A stretch of DNA of 64,000 nucleotides from Williamsia sp. 1135 (GCF_002095395.1 NZ_MJEI01000101.1:62001-126000); one strand, 5' to 3'. Counted from the stretch's first letter, positions 1 through 10,347 are shown. Made by a program: numbers and translations. Notes: generated by a model from the letters alone, not told the origin.

Positions 1-1343
1 GCTTCGGGTTTCGTGAGGTTGAGAACGTTGACGATGACGGGCCTGCTCTTGAGCAGCAGACTCTGGTCGATGAAATTGTTCATCCATGCGCCACCCCGTT
101 TACTGGGCCTGGCAAAGAAGTCACCGAGGAACAGACCGATGGACGTGTCCGACCGATCGAAGACCTCCCATACGCGGACATCCGGGTGATACGTCGGCAG
201 GCCTGCACGCTCGATGAACCGCAGGCCGTAGAGCTGACCGGCAGCGAAGAACACACCCTGGGTGAGCACCCTGTCGAGTTCGAGGTAGTCGGAGAACCCA
301 CCCAGCGGGACCGCTGAGCGTTGCTGCTCGTCCTTGGCCAACCAGTACGTGAGATCGGAGGGCCCGATGTCCGTACCGACGTCCTTCGCGAGCCGGGTGA
401 GTTCACGTCCACCCGCACGCATCGCCGACGACATCAAGTCGGTCAGCAGATCTTCGACTGCTTCGGGGCTCGGTGCGGTCTCCTCGGCGATGACGAACTC
501 GGCGTGATCGCGATAACCGAGCAACCTGGCACGTTCGGCGCGGAGCCGGACGATCTCGAGAACCATCTCCCGGGTGTCGTGCGGACCGCCTCGCGCACAA
601 CGGTTCACCGACGCATCGAAGACTCGTCGACGAGTTTCCGGGTCTTCGAGCGACGTCACGGTGGATTGACTCGTCGGCAACTCGATGGCGAGCAGGTACC
701 CGGACTCGTGCCCCGCTTCGGCCGCCGAGCGGCGTGCAGCGGCGATCTGTCCGGACGAGAGGCCGGCGAGCTTGTCCACGTCGTCGACGAAGACCGCCGA
801 GTCGTTGCTGTCGTCGAGAATCCGTTGCCCGAATGCGGTGGTCAGCGTCGCCAGCCGTTCGGAGATCTCCCTCATCCGGACCTGTTCCGCCGCGTCGAGG
901 CCTGCGCCTGCGCGGATCGATCCCCGGTGCCGCTTCTCGAGCAATCGTAGTGACGGCTCGTCGAGATCGAGGGATTCCCGGTCCTCGAACAGGGTGTTGA
1001 TCCGGGCGAACAAGCCTGGATGCAGCGCAATGGTGTTGCCGTGCGCGGTCAACTTCGGCGCGAGCACCGTGGAGATCGCGTTGCGCTCCGGGTTGGTGTC
1101 AGCGCCACTGAGATTGAAGAAGATGCCGGCCGCCCGTGCGAGCAACTGACCACTGGTCTCGAGCGCTTCGATGGTGTTCGCGAACGTCGGCTGCGCCTTG
1201 TCACCCGCGATCTTCTCGACCTCCCGCAGGTGTGCGGCCATCGCCTCGTCGAAAGCAGGCAAGAAGTCGTCGTCGCTGATCGACGGGAAATCAGGCAGGC
1301 CGTGCAGATGCGGGCTCGGGGCGAGAACCGGGTTCGAAGACAT
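1..1343 (-). CDS. M3 family peptidyl-dipeptidase (Dcp-like), truncated at window edge
   Basis: Cytoplasmic zinc metallopeptidase of the M3 family (thimet oligopeptidase / Dcp group), expected to cut dipeptides or short peptides in peptide recycling. The frame is open from ATG 1343 to the window edge (447 codons) and runs off the left side. The N-terminal part is typical of Dcp: NPVLAPSPHLHGLPDF at the start, a long helical middle, then GGAWMNNFIDQSLLLKSRP and NVLNLTKPE at the edge. In E. coli Dcp this last region lies a few tens of residues before the HEFGH zinc motif, so the catalytic centre is just outside the window and its integrity cannot be judged. AGGA lies about 7 nt before the ATG, and the start is 19 nt after the lepA stop on the same strand, so co-transcription is likely. 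Confidence 0.9.
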   Translation of the reverse strand, partial: MSSNPVLAPSPHLHGLPDFPSISDDDFLPAFDEAMAAHLREVEKIAGDKAQPTFANTIEALETSGQLLARAAGIFFNLSGADTNPERNAISTVLAPKLTAHGNTIALHPGLFARINTLFEDRESLDLDEPSLRLLEKRHRGSIRAGAGLDAAEQVRMREISERLATLTTAFGQRILDDSNDSAVFVDDVDKLAGLSSGQIAAARRSAAEAGHESGYLLAIELPTSQSTVTSLEDPETRRRVFDASVNRCARGGPHDTREMVLEIVRLRAERARLLGYRDHAEFVIAEETAPSPEAVEDLLTDLMSSAMRAGGRELTRLAKDVGTDIGPSDLTYWLAKDEQQRSAVPLGGFSDYLELDRVLTQGVFFAAGQLYGLRFIERAGLPTYHPDVRVWEVFDRSDTSIGLFLGDFFARPSKRGGAWMNNFIDQSLLLKSRPVIVNVLNLTKPE

Positions 1344-1362
1344 GAAGCCGATCCTAGTGTCG

Positions 1363-3216
<1,854 letters not shown>

Positions 3217-3306
3217 TCCTCGTGTGGAACGCGTGACCCTCAGTTTCTCATGACCCGGGCCCGCGCCTGCTATTCGGTGCGTCCGGACACGGGTTAGCGT
3301 GAGAAC

Positions 3307-3951
3307 ATGGCCGTCATCGAATGGGACTCCGAAGGCGTGGTCGGGGCACTGCATCGACCGGCGGGGGACGCCGTCGCAGTAGTTGTGCTGGCCCACGGGG
3401 CCGGCAGTAACCACAATGCGACAATCCTGCGGGCGATGGCGGAAGCCCTGAGTGACCGCGGTGTGGCGACGGCGCGGATCGATCTGCCCTACCGGCAGAA
3501 ACGACCCAAGGGCCCGCCGAGCCCGTCCGGCGCCGCCGCCGATCGCGCCGGGATCGTCGCCGCGTGTGAGGCCTTTCGTGAGGAATCAACCGGTCCGCTC
3601 ATCGTCGGCGGACACTCCTACGGCGGCAGGCAGGCCTCGATGGCGGTGGCCGAGAACGCCGACATCGCCGACGGGCTGCTGCTCACGTCGTTTCCGCTGC
3701 ACCCACCCGGCAAACCCGACCGCCTGCGCACCGAACATCTGCCGTCGATCAGTCGTCCGACGCTGGTGGTGCACGGGGTCAGCGATCCGTTCGGCTCCAC
3801 CGACGAGTTGACCGCCGCACTCGCCCTCATCAAGGCGCCGACCCGCCTGATCGACCTGCCGAAGGTCGGCCACGACCTCAAGCCGGACCGTTCCGGCGCG
3901 CCGGTGATCACCGCCGACGCCGTCATCGAGTTCTTCGGGGTCGGTGCATAG
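3307..3951 (+). CDS. Alpha/beta hydrolase, KANL3/Tex30-like (dienelactone-hydrolase clan)
   Basis: Small cytoplasmic alpha/beta-hydrolase of 214 residues. An oxyanion-region HGAGSNHN lies at about 30-37, the nucleophile elbow GHSYGG at about 102-107 (Ser104), a likely catalytic Asp at 160 (HGVSDPFG) and a His at 189 (VGHDLKP), so the triad is complete. There is no signal peptide. It is divergent from lepA with a 90 bp shared upstream region. The same neighbourhood, lepA next to a hydrolase of this type, occurs in mycobacteria. The substrate is unknown; the family includes esterases and proteins with no proven activity. The ATG at 3307 is the first plausible start. Confidence 0.85.
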   Translation: MAVIEWDSEGVVGALHRPAGDAVAVVVLAHGAGSNHNATILRAMAEALSDRGVATARIDLPYRQKRPKGPPSPSGAAADRAGIVAACEAFREESTGPLIVGGHSYGGRQASMAVAENADIADGLLLTSFPLHPPGKPDRLRTEHLPSISRPTLVVHGVSDPFGSTDELTAALALIKAPTRLIDLPKVGHDLKPDRSGAPVITADAVIEFFGVGA

Positions 3952-3960
3952 GCTGTCGGA

Positions 3961-4473
3961 ATGGCTGGAAAATTCACCTCGCTCGCGATGTCACTGGTCC
4001 GCCAACACGGTCCGCGCCTACTTCGGGAAATGACGAAGTCGAGCAGCGCGCCATCCCGGCGAACGGCCCCGCCGGCACCGTCACGCAGTGCACCCACCGG
4101 CAACCGGGCCCGCCGCATCGAGTACTCCCCCGCCCTGGACGGCGCCGCGGATCCGGGCGAGATCGTCTGGACCTGGGTCGAATTCGAAGAAGACGCCGGC
4201 CAGGGCAAGGATCGCCCCGTATTGGTGGTCGGCCGCGACGGCGCCAACGTCCTCGGGTTGATGCTCTCGAGCCAGGGCCATCGCCGCGACGACAGCAACT
4301 GGGTCAGCATCGGCACCGGCGACTGGGATCGCGAGCATCGCGAGAGCTTCGTCAGGCTCGACCGCGTCCTCGACATCCCGGAGAGCGGGATGCGCCGCGA
4401 GGGCGCGATCCTGCCCCGCGGTCAGTTCGATGGCGTCGCCGACGTGTTGCGGCGTAGCTACAACTGGCAATGA
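3961..4473 (+). CDS. PemK/MazF-like domain protein, orphan (no adjacent antitoxin)
   Basis: A 170-residue protein with a basic N-terminal segment rich in Arg, Pro and Ser (about residues 1-50), then a PemK-like core. GEIVWTWVEFEEDAG and DRPVLVVGRDG correspond to the first beta strands of the MazF/PemK fold, and LGLMLSSQGHRRD follows. MazF-type toxins are mRNA endoribonucleases, but many actinobacterial chromosomal homologues with this long form have no antitoxin and no proven activity. It begins 9 nt after the hydrolase stop and is probably co-transcribed with it. No small antitoxin-like gene is visible on either side. It converges with the OsmC gene. Function is inferred from fold only. Confidence 0.65.
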   Translation: MAGKFTSLAMSLVRQHGPRLLREMTKSSSAPSRRTAPPAPSRSAPTGNRARRIEYSPALDGAADPGEIVWTWVEFEEDAGQGKDRPVLVVGRDGANVLGLMLSSQGHRRDDSNWVSIGTGDWDREHRESFVRLDRVLDIPESGMRREGAILPRGQFDGVADVLRRSYNWQ

Positions 4474-4483
4474 GCCGAGGCGA

Positions 4484-4914
4484 TCAGGCCAGCGGAGCCT
4501 GCGTCCACTCGTTGACGAACTCCAGTCCACTGCGGACGAACAACTGACTGACCGGGCAGCGCCGCTCGGTTTCGGCGACGAACTGGGCGAACTGCTGCTC
4601 GGTCGCGTCCGATTCGACGGTGGCCCGCACGGTCACCTTGTCGAAGTTTGCGTTGCCGTCGGCGCCCTGCACCAAGACCGCGGTGTCGAGATCACCTTGG
4701 ACCTCGAATGAGAACTCGCCCAACGAGATTCAAGGTCCTTCGCGACCAGCGACGCAGTCACCTGGTTGCAGGAGGTCAGGGCACCGAGAGCGTAGAACAG
4801 CGGACTCGGGGCCTCGTCCTTGCCACCGAAAGCCGGGTAGGCGTCAGTTCTGAACTCGTGGCCCTTACCTGATGTCACCAGATGCTGGGCGACCCCGGTG
4901 CCGGTGGCGGACAC
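4484..4914 (-). pseudogene. OsmC-family peroxiredoxin-like gene split by a 1-bp frameshift
   Basis: OsmC/Ohr proteins are small thiol peroxidases that reduce organic hydroperoxides. From GTG 4914 the frame reads MSATGTGVAQHLVTSG, then TDAYPAFGGKDEAPSPLFYA, ALTSCNQVTASLVAKDLE, which is the first half with the first conserved Cys. The second half (GEFSFEVQGDLDTAVLVQG to CPVSQLF, with the second Cys) lies in another frame and ends at 4484. The switch falls near 4727-4733, where the coding strand has GACCTTGAATC. One extra G (GACCTTGGAATC) would restore D-L-G-I-S-L-G-E-F, exactly the family sequence. The gene is therefore complete except for one missing base. An in-frame TAG lies five codons before the GTG, closing the 5' end. 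No slippery heptamer is seen, so this is a mutation or a sequencing error. Confidence 0.85.
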
Positions 4915-5022
4915 GACAAAAGGGAACTACGGATTGTTTTGCTGCAGTGGTCATTACACGACACTGACAGACCGCCGACCGGCAGCGCCGCCTTAAACCC
5001 AACCAGATTCCACTGCTGGCGC

Positions 5023-5871
5023 TCAGGCCAGCCGCGTGATCTCGACCTTCACCTCGAGATCCTTGGCGCCGGCGCCCGTGTATATGCCCTTGAGCGGCGT
5101 GACATCCGAGTAGTCGCGACCGACACCGACCGACACGTGCTGCTCGGAGATCGACACGTCGTTCGTCGGGTCATAGCCCCACCACCCGCCGGTCCAGGCC
5201 TCGATCCAGGCGTGACTCTGGCCCTCGACCGTCCGATTGATCGTCGCCTTGCGGTTCGGGTGCAGGTACCCGGAGACGTAGCGGGACGGAATTCCCAGAC
5301 TCCGCAACAGGACCAGGCACAGGTGGGCGTAGTCCTGACAGACGCCCTTCTTCTCTTTCCAGGCGTCGACCGCCGAGGTGTGCACGCCGGTGGTGCCGGG
5401 CACGTACTCCATCTCCTGATGCACCCACTGACAGACGGCCAGGACCGCATCCTGTGGATTCATGCCCTTGGTCAGACGCTTCGCGATCTGCGCCAGCTGC
5501 CTGCTGTTCGGGACGTATCCGGTGTTGCTCAGCACCTCGTCGTAACGATCGAGCACCGCGTAGGCGCCGAGGCCCTCCCAGTCGACCTGTTCTTCCTCGG
5601 TCGGCATCTCGTCGGGCTCGGTCTCGACCACCGACAACCCGGACACCTCGAGCTCTTCGTGAGGGGCGTGGAGGTCGAATGCGGTGACGGCGGTTCCCCA
5701 GTAGTCGGTGTAGCGGTACGACCTCGTCGCCGGGATCGTCTCGACCCGGTTGATGATCACGTTCTGCCGGGCGTCGCTGCGTGGCGTGAGCCGGGCTTCG
5801 TTGTACGACGAGGTCACTGCCGCGTTGTAGGCAAAACCGGTGGAATGCACGACCCTCAGGCGCCAGCTCAC
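5023..5871 (-). CDS. Transglutaminase-like cysteine protease-fold protein
   Basis: A 282-residue protein with the bacterial transglutaminase N-terminal beta domain (about 1-85) and a transglutaminase core. The triad residues are visible: Cys178 (KKGVCQDYAH), His220 (EGQSHAWIE) and Asp234 (GYDPTND). There is no signal peptide, so it is presumably cytoplasmic. It is the last gene of a three-gene operon with the ATP-grasp and alpha-E genes, overlapping the alpha-E stop by 4 bp. This trio is conserved in mycobacteria (Rv2409c to Rv2411c region) and in many proteobacteria. The combination suggests peptide-bond or isopeptide chemistry on an unknown peptide, but this is inference from families. Fold and active site are clear; the substrate is unknown. 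Confidence 0.85.
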   Translation of the reverse strand: MSWRLRVVHSTGFAYNAAVTSSYNEARLTPRSDARQNVIINRVETIPATRSYRYTDYWGTAVTAFDLHAPHEELEVSGLSVVETEPDEMPTEEEQVDWEGLGAYAVLDRYDEVLSNTGYVPNSRQLAQIAKRLTKGMNPQDAVLAVCQWVHQEMEYVPGTTGVHTSAVDAWKEKKGVCQDYAHLCLVLLRSLGIPSRYVSGYLHPNRKATINRTVEGQSHAWIEAWTGGWWGYDPTNDVSISEQHVSVGVGRDYSDVTPLKGIYTGAGAKDLEVKVEITRLA

Positions 5872-6851
5872 AGTTCACTCTCCTCGATGAATCGGTCGAC
5901 GGAATCGCTCGCCGAGGCGTCGGCCCACGCGACGTACGGCGACACGTGGAAGTACTGGGCGGTCACCGCCTCGCTGACCTCGCGGCAGGTTTCCTGGAGG
6001 TCGATCAGCCGTGGCTGCAAGTCGTCCAACAGCATTCCCGGTTGCATGAACTCGAGGCCGCTTCGGGCGCGGCCCAGCAGACGTTGCGCCTCGGCCTGCG
6101 CGCCGACCCGGCTCGGCCGGTTGTCCAGTTCGAGGAGCTGCTGCTCGGCCAGACTGATCGCGTGGAAGACCGACCGCGGAAAGAGTCTGTCCAGCAACAT
6201 GAACTCGACGACCCTCGTGGCGTCCAGGGCACCGCGATACGTCCTCAGATAGGTGTCGTGGGCACCTGCCGACCGCAGCACGGTGACCCACGCCGGTGAG
6301 CCCGACCGGTCCCCCGCACGCGACAACAGCATTCGGATCGTCATGTCCACGCGCTCCACCGAACGACCGAGGAGCAGATAACGATATCCGTCGTCATGGC
6401 TCAGGGTGGCGTCTGCCAGACCGGCGAACATCGCGGCCCGGTTCTTCACGTACGCCAGGAACTCGTAGGGGCCCAGTTTGCGAGCTGCACGTTCGGCGTC
6501 ACCGAGACCGTTGTAGGTGGTGTTCAGGCACTCCCACATCTCACTTGAGGTGACTTCTCTTGCACCACGGGCATTTTCGCGTGCCTGTCCGACATTGTCG
6601 ACGATGGAACCCGGCTTGTTCTTCGAATAGGCGACTCGATCGGTGAGCGACCACGCGTCGAGTTCCTCGTCCTCGGGCGGCAGTTCCATCCCGAGAACCT
6701 GCAGCACCAGTCGACAGCGACGGTCAGGATCGACGGTGGCGTCTTCGAGCAGTTGGTGTACTGCGACGTCGAGGATCCTCGCGGTGTCGTCAGCGCGCTC
6801 GACATAGCGCCCGATCCAGTAGAGCGATTCGGCGTTACGGGCGAGCATCAT
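5868..6851 (-). CDS. Alpha-E domain protein (helical, function unknown)
   Basis: A 327-residue, almost entirely alpha-helical protein. It starts MMLARNAESLYWIGRYVERADDT, the diagnostic opening of alpha-E domain (DUF403) proteins, and has the YWIGRYxERA and later LLGRSVERVDMTIRML repeats typical of them. The family is found almost only next to circularly permuted ATP-grasp and transglutaminase-like genes, as here. It overlaps both neighbours by 4 bp (ATGA), which points to translational coupling. No enzymatic motif is visible; it may act as a scaffold or substrate-carrying partner. A biochemical role has not been assigned to my knowledge. Confidence 0.88.
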   Translation of the reverse strand: MMLARNAESLYWIGRYVERADDTARILDVAVHQLLEDATVDPDRRCRLVLQVLGMELPPEDEELDAWSLTDRVAYSKNKPGSIVDNVGQARENARGAREVTSSEMWECLNTTYNGLGDAERAARKLGPYEFLAYVKNRAAMFAGLADATLSHDDGYRYLLLGRSVERVDMTIRMLLSRAGDRSGSPAWVTVLRSAGAHDTYLRTYRGALDATRVVEFMLLDRLFPRSVFHAISLAEQQLLELDNRPSRVGAQAEAQRLLGRARSGLEFMQPGMLLDDLQPRLIDLQETCREVSEAVTAQYFHVSPYVAWADASASDSVDRFIEESEL

Positions 6852-8635
6852 CGGCGCACACCACCCTGCTGCTGCTGTTGTTGTTGCTGTTGCTGTTCCT
6901 GCTGCGACGAGGTGTCCGGGCCCTGTTCGGTCGGGGTACTCGGGGCCTGCAAGGCATCACTGCTCACCAGTTCTTCGCCCGAGAGTTCACGCTCCTCGGC
7001 CGACGTCCGGGACGCGAGCACCCACGTGTCCTTCGATCCGCCACCCTGGCTGGAGTTGACCACGAGAGAACCCTCCGGCAAGGCGACTCGCGTCAGTCCA
7101 CCCGGCAACACCCACACCGATTCACCGTCATTGACGGCGAACGGCCGCAGGTCCACGTGCCGCGGCGCGAGTTTGCCGCCGATTTTCGTCGGAACCGTCG
7201 ACAGCTGCACCACGGGCTGGGCGATCCAGCCACGCGGATCGAGTCGGATCTTGCGCGCCAGCACGTTCAGCTCGTCGGCCGTGGCGTCGGGGCCGAACAC
7301 GATGCCGTATCCACCCGAACCCTCGACGGGTTTGACGACGAGTTCGTCGATGCGATCGAGAACCTCCTCGCGCTCGTCGTCGAGCCAGCAGCGCAGCGTG
7401 TCGACGTTGCCGAGACTGGGTTTCTCGCCGAGGTAGTACTCGATGATCTCCGGCACGTAGGTGTAGGTCAGCTTGTCGTCGCCGACGCCGTTGCCGACCG
7501 CGCTGGAGATCACGACATTTCCTGCGCGCGCGGCGTTGAGCAATCCGGCCACGCCGAGCATGGAGTCGGGGCGGAACTGCATGGGATCGAGGAAGTCGTC
7601 ATCGATGCGGCGATAGATGACGTCAACGCGCTGCTCACCTTCGGTGGTCCGCATGTAGACGACGTTGTCGCGGCAGAAAAGGTCTCGACCTTCGACGAGC
7701 TCGACGCCCATCTGGCGGGCGAGGAGCGAATGTTCGAAGTAGGCCGAGTTGGCCACACCGGGCGTGAGGACCACGATGTTCGGGTCCGCCTCGTTGAAGG
7801 CCGCCGAGGCCCGGAGTGCGCGCAGCAGGTGCGTCGAGTAGTCGCCCACCGCCCGGACCCGGTGTGAGGCGAACAGATCCGGGAAGACCCGGGCCATGGT
7901 GCGACGGTTCTCCATCACGTAAGAAACGCCTGACGGTGAACGCAAGTTGTCTTCGAGCACCCGGAAATCACCGTGCTCGTCGCGGATGAGGTCGATCCCG
8001 GCCACGTGGATACGCACACCGTTGGGCGGCTTGATGCCCATCGCCTGGCGATGGAAGTGCTCACACGAGGTGATGAGTCGTTTCGGAACGACCCCGTCGC
8101 GCAAGATCTCCTGCTCCCCGTAGACGTCGTCCAGAAACATCTCCAGAGCTTTCACGCGCTGGGTGATGCCGCGTTCGAGCTTCGCCCATTCGCCGGCCGA
8201 GATCACTCGCGGGACGACGTCGAGCGGGAAGGGACGTTCCTGTCCCGAGTGGGAGAACGTGATGCCCTGGTCGATGAACGCGCGACCCAGTGCGTCGACC
8301 CGGGTTTCCAGGTCAGCCCCGTCATAGCTGCCCAGTGCCTTGTGAATCCCTTTGTACGGACCGCGCACATCAGCGTGATCGAACATCTCGTCGTAGGCGG
8401 CCCCGTACGGACCGGTGGCATAACCGTTGAAGATTCCCGACGCCGCGGCCGGCCGGCCGTCAGCTTTGGTAGGGCCGCGTTTCGCCGGGGTGGTGCTCCC
8501 TCCACTTTGCGACCCGGCAACCTTGGCAGGCTTTTTCTTGCCGTTCTTCGTCTCACCTGACACCTTGGCGGTCGTGGCACGCGCACCCGCGGCGCGCTTC
8601 GACCCTGCTGCTGTTGCGGCACTCATGTGACACAT
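6848..8635 (-). CDS. Circularly permuted type-2 ATP-grasp protein with poly-Gln tail
   Basis: A 595-residue protein. Residues of about 1-65 are a low-complexity Lys/Ala/Thr-rich extension. From about 70 on it matches the circularly permuted ATP-grasp family (DUF404/DUF407), with the markers FNGYATGPYGAAYDEMFDH, GIDLIRDEHGDFRVLEDNLR, EGRDLFCRDNVVYMRT, VVKPVEGSGGYGIVFGP (nucleotide-binding Lys and Gly loop) and RHVDLRPFAVNDG. ATP-grasp enzymes make amide bonds through acyl phosphates. The C-terminus ends SSQQE, then ten consecutive Gln, then GGVRR; the tract is encoded by mixed CAG and CAA codons and is not part of the family. It is first in an operon with the alpha-E and transglutaminase-like genes. 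ATG 8635 and ATG 8626 are both possible starts; neither has a clear ribosome binding site. Confidence 0.88.
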   Translation of the reverse strand: MCHMSAATAAGSKRAAGARATTAKVSGETKNGKKKPAKVAGSQSGGSTTPAKRGPTKADGRPAAASGIFNGYATGPYGAAYDEMFDHADVRGPYKGIHKALGSYDGADLETRVDALGRAFIDQGITFSHSGQERPFPLDVVPRVISAGEWAKLERGITQRVKALEMFLDDVYGEQEILRDGVVPKRLITSCEHFHRQAMGIKPPNGVRIHVAGIDLIRDEHGDFRVLEDNLRSPSGVSYVMENRRTMARVFPDLFASHRVRAVGDYSTHLLRALRASAAFNEADPNIVVLTPGVANSAYFEHSLLARQMGVELVEGRDLFCRDNVVYMRTTEGEQRVDVIYRRIDDDFLDPMQFRPDSMLGVAGLLNAARAGNVVISSAVGNGVGDDKLTYTYVPEIIEYYLGEKPSLGNVDTLRCWLDDEREEVLDRIDELVVKPVEGSGGYGIVFGPDATADELNVLARKIRLDPRGWIAQPVVQLSTVPTKIGGKLAPRHVDLRPFAVNDGESVWVLPGGLTRVALPEGSLVVNSSQGGGSKDTWVLASRTSAEERELSGEELVSSDALQAPSTPTEQGPDTSSQQEQQQQQQQQQQGGVRR

Positions 8636-8711
8636 GTTGCCGCAAGTGGCTGCTCTCGGCAGTCCCGAGCGCAGGATTGCCTCAGATCCCCCGGGTCGCC
8701 AGAGTCGGGAT

Positions 8712-8741
8712 TTGGGTCGGCATCGGTGCGACTGGTAACGT
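8712..8741 (+). promoter_or_regulatory. Candidate rpsT promoter
   Basis: TTGGGT (8712-8717) and TAACGT (8736-8741) are separated by 18 nt, about 90 nt upstream of the rpsT start, in the 196 bp divergent region between the ATP-grasp gene and rpsT. An AAGGAAAA ribosome binding site follows before the GTG. The assignment is by pattern only. Confidence 0.4.
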
Positions 8742-8831
8742 TATCCGCTGGCGCTGAGTCAACGGTCGAGCTCTGTCTCCGGCCTCGACTCGCGGGAAAC
8801 CATTGTCTTTGAAGTTAAGGAAAATACACGC

Positions 8832-9092
8832 GTGGCAAACATCAAGTCCCAGATCAAGCGGAACAAGACCAACGAGGCTGCAAAGCTGCGTAACCAGTCG
8901 ACCAAGTCGTCGCTGCGTACCGCGATCCGCTCATTCCGCGAGGCTGTTTCCGCCGGCGAGAAGGACAAGGCTTCCGAGCTCCTGGTCAGCACCGGCAAGA
9001 AGCTCGACAAGGCTGCCAGCAAGGGCGTCATCCATGCCAACCAGGCCGCCAACAAGAAGTCGGCGATGGCTCTCTCGCTCAACAAGCTCTGA
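8832..9092 (+). CDS. rpsT: 30S ribosomal protein S20
   Basis: An 86-residue basic protein that binds 16S rRNA early in 30S assembly. The sequence [20 protein letters not shown] at the start and [18 protein letters not shown] near the end are characteristic of S20, and the length is normal. It begins with GTG and has AAGGAAAA about 10 nt upstream. It stands alone on the plus strand between two minus-strand operons, divergent from the ATP-grasp gene and convergent with holA, the same arrangement as in M. tuberculosis. Confidence 0.98.
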   Translation: MANIKSQIKRNKTNEAAKLRNQSTKSSLRTAIRSFREAVSAGEKDKASELLVSTGKKLDKAASKGVIHANQAANKKSAMALSLNKL

Positions 9093-9098
9093 TCTACC

Positions 9099-9114
9099 TG
9101 CCCGTGACCGGGCA
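9099..9114 (+). terminator. Short hairpin downstream of rpsT
   Basis: TGCCCG and CGGGCA form a perfect 6 bp stem with a TGAC loop, beginning 6 nt after the rpsT stop codon. There is no run of T after it, so it is a weak candidate for an intrinsic terminator. Confidence 0.4.
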
Positions 9115-9211
9115 CCCATAACTTGACAGTTACCGATCACCCCGGAGACTCCCACGCAGTCACCCGGGGTGTTCGGCGTTTGTCGTGCGGCTACTCCCGC
9201 GCCTGCTGAAA

Positions 9212-9305
9212 TCGGAGGATGTCGCACTTCCTCCGACATCGGCCACATCCTCCCGCTCCAACCGGAGGAACTGACAACAGTCGGAGGGAATGGCAGATCC
9301 TCCGA
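9212..9305. repeat. 94-nt nested palindromic element A (TCGGAGGA/TCCTCCGA)
   Basis: The stretch is built from alternating GGAGG and CCTCC blocks. TCGGAGGA (9212-9219) pairs with TCCTCCGA (9229-9236) across 9 nt, and TCGGAGGG (9281-9288) pairs with TCCTCCGA (9298-9305), again across 9 nt, with one mismatch. Between them TCCTCC and GGAGGA form a third inverted pair. The left half also mirrors the right half as a whole (TCGGAGGAT, CCTCCGAC and CCTCC blocks at matching spacing). It lies between the convergent genes rpsT and holA and ends 16 nt from the holA stop. No coding sense is seen. Confidence 0.75.
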
Positions 9306-9321
9306 CTTCGGGGAACTGGTG

Positions 9322-10293
9322 TCATCGCCGGCGCGACGGACGCAGATCAGCGACAGCCGCGACCGCTCGCTGCAGGCTGTAGTCGGCGTCTGCCGCCTGA
9401 CCCTTGACCTCACCGTTGAGCGTGGCCACCACGGACATCGCTTTGGCGATCGAATCCGAATCCCATGCCGACGCCTGCCCCTGCACCTTCTTGACCTTCC
9501 ACGGCGGCATGCCCAGTTCTGAGGCGGCGGCGTACTGATCCATGCGACCCACACCACGGACGCGGGCGATGGAGTGCACCGCTTCGGCGAGGGCATCGGC
9601 GAGGAGCACGTGCGCGACGCCGTGATGATGCGCCCACTGCAGCGACTCCAGGGCGCCCGCCCGATCGCCCGTCACCGCCTTGTCTGCCACTTCGAAGCCG
9701 GTGATCTCGGGACGCCCCGAGTAGTAGCGCGCGACCGCCGCCACGTCGACCTTGCCGTCCGTGTCGGCCGCGAGCTGACTGCAGGCCGACGCCAACTCAC
9801 GCAGGTCGGCTCGCACCGACTCCAGGATCTTCTCGATGACGTCCGGCCCCGCTTTGACCCCATGCCGGCGCAACTCGCTTCTGACGAAGTCGGCACGTGC
9901 ACTGCCTTTGAGGCTTGCACAATCATGTTCCTCGACACCGCTCTTCCGAAGCGCGCCAACCATCGACTTCGCCCGGCCACCACCTGAGTGCACGATGATG
10001 AGGGTGACGCCCTCGGGCGGGCCGACCGCCACCTCGGCGACGAGCTTGGCAGGTTCCTTGCCCGCCTCAGCTGCGGCCTCGAGAACGATGATTCGGTCCT
10101 CGGCGAACAGGGACGGGCTCAGCAACTCCGCCAGTTCGGGCGCCGTCGCGTCTCCCGCCCGCAGTCTCGTCACCGGGATGTCCTCTGGGTTGGAGACCGT
10201 CGCCCGGACTGCGGCGACGATGCCACCCGTCGCACGTTCGGCCAGGAATTCGTCGTCGCCGAGGACCAGATGCACGCTGTTCACAGTCGTCAT
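9322..10293 (-). CDS. holA: DNA polymerase III delta subunit
   Basis: Clamp-loader subunit that opens the beta sliding clamp. From ATG 10293 it is 323 residues; the frame is also open to ATG 10329, which adds 12 residues unlike the family. Recognisable segments are VHLVLGDDEFL at the N-terminus, LAELLSPSLFAEDRIIVLE, IIVHSGGGRAKS, ADLRELASACSQLAADT and ELGMPPWKVKKVQGQA, all matching actinobacterial HolA proteins. It is the last gene of the long minus-strand run and follows comEC by 54 nt, a neighbourhood shared with mycobacteria and many other bacteria. Palindromic element A lies directly downstream. Confidence 0.95.
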   Translation of the reverse strand: MTTVNSVHLVLGDDEFLAERATGGIVAAVRATVSNPEDIPVTRLRAGDATAPELAELLSPSLFAEDRIIVLEAAAEAGKEPAKLVAEVAVGPPEGVTLIIVHSGGGRAKSMVGALRKSGVEEHDCASLKGSARADFVRSELRRHGVKAGPDVIEKILESVRADLRELASACSQLAADTDGKVDVAAVARYYSGRPEITGFEVADKAVTGDRAGALESLQWAHHHGVAHVLLADALAEAVHSIARVRGVGRMDQYAAASELGMPPWKVKKVQGQASAWDSDSIAKAMSVVATLNGEVKGQAADADYSLQRAVAAVADLRPSRRR

Positions 10294-10347
10294 GGTGCCA
10301 GAACCCGGCGACACCCCCACCCGCACCACGAGCAGGCGACCCCGCGC

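Noticed and set aside
4720-4740. Programmed frameshift in the OsmC gene
   Set aside because: No slippery heptamer, no following structure and no reason for recoding; a missing base restores the family sequence exactly.
4882-6252. 456-residue plus-strand open frame
   Set aside because: Antisense to the transglutaminase-like and alpha-E genes; high-GC shadow frame without any protein family features.
6856-6900. CTG/TTG run as an assembly artefact
   Set aside because: Mixed CAG and CAA codons make a slippage artefact less likely, and the frame is intact to the stop that overlaps the next gene.
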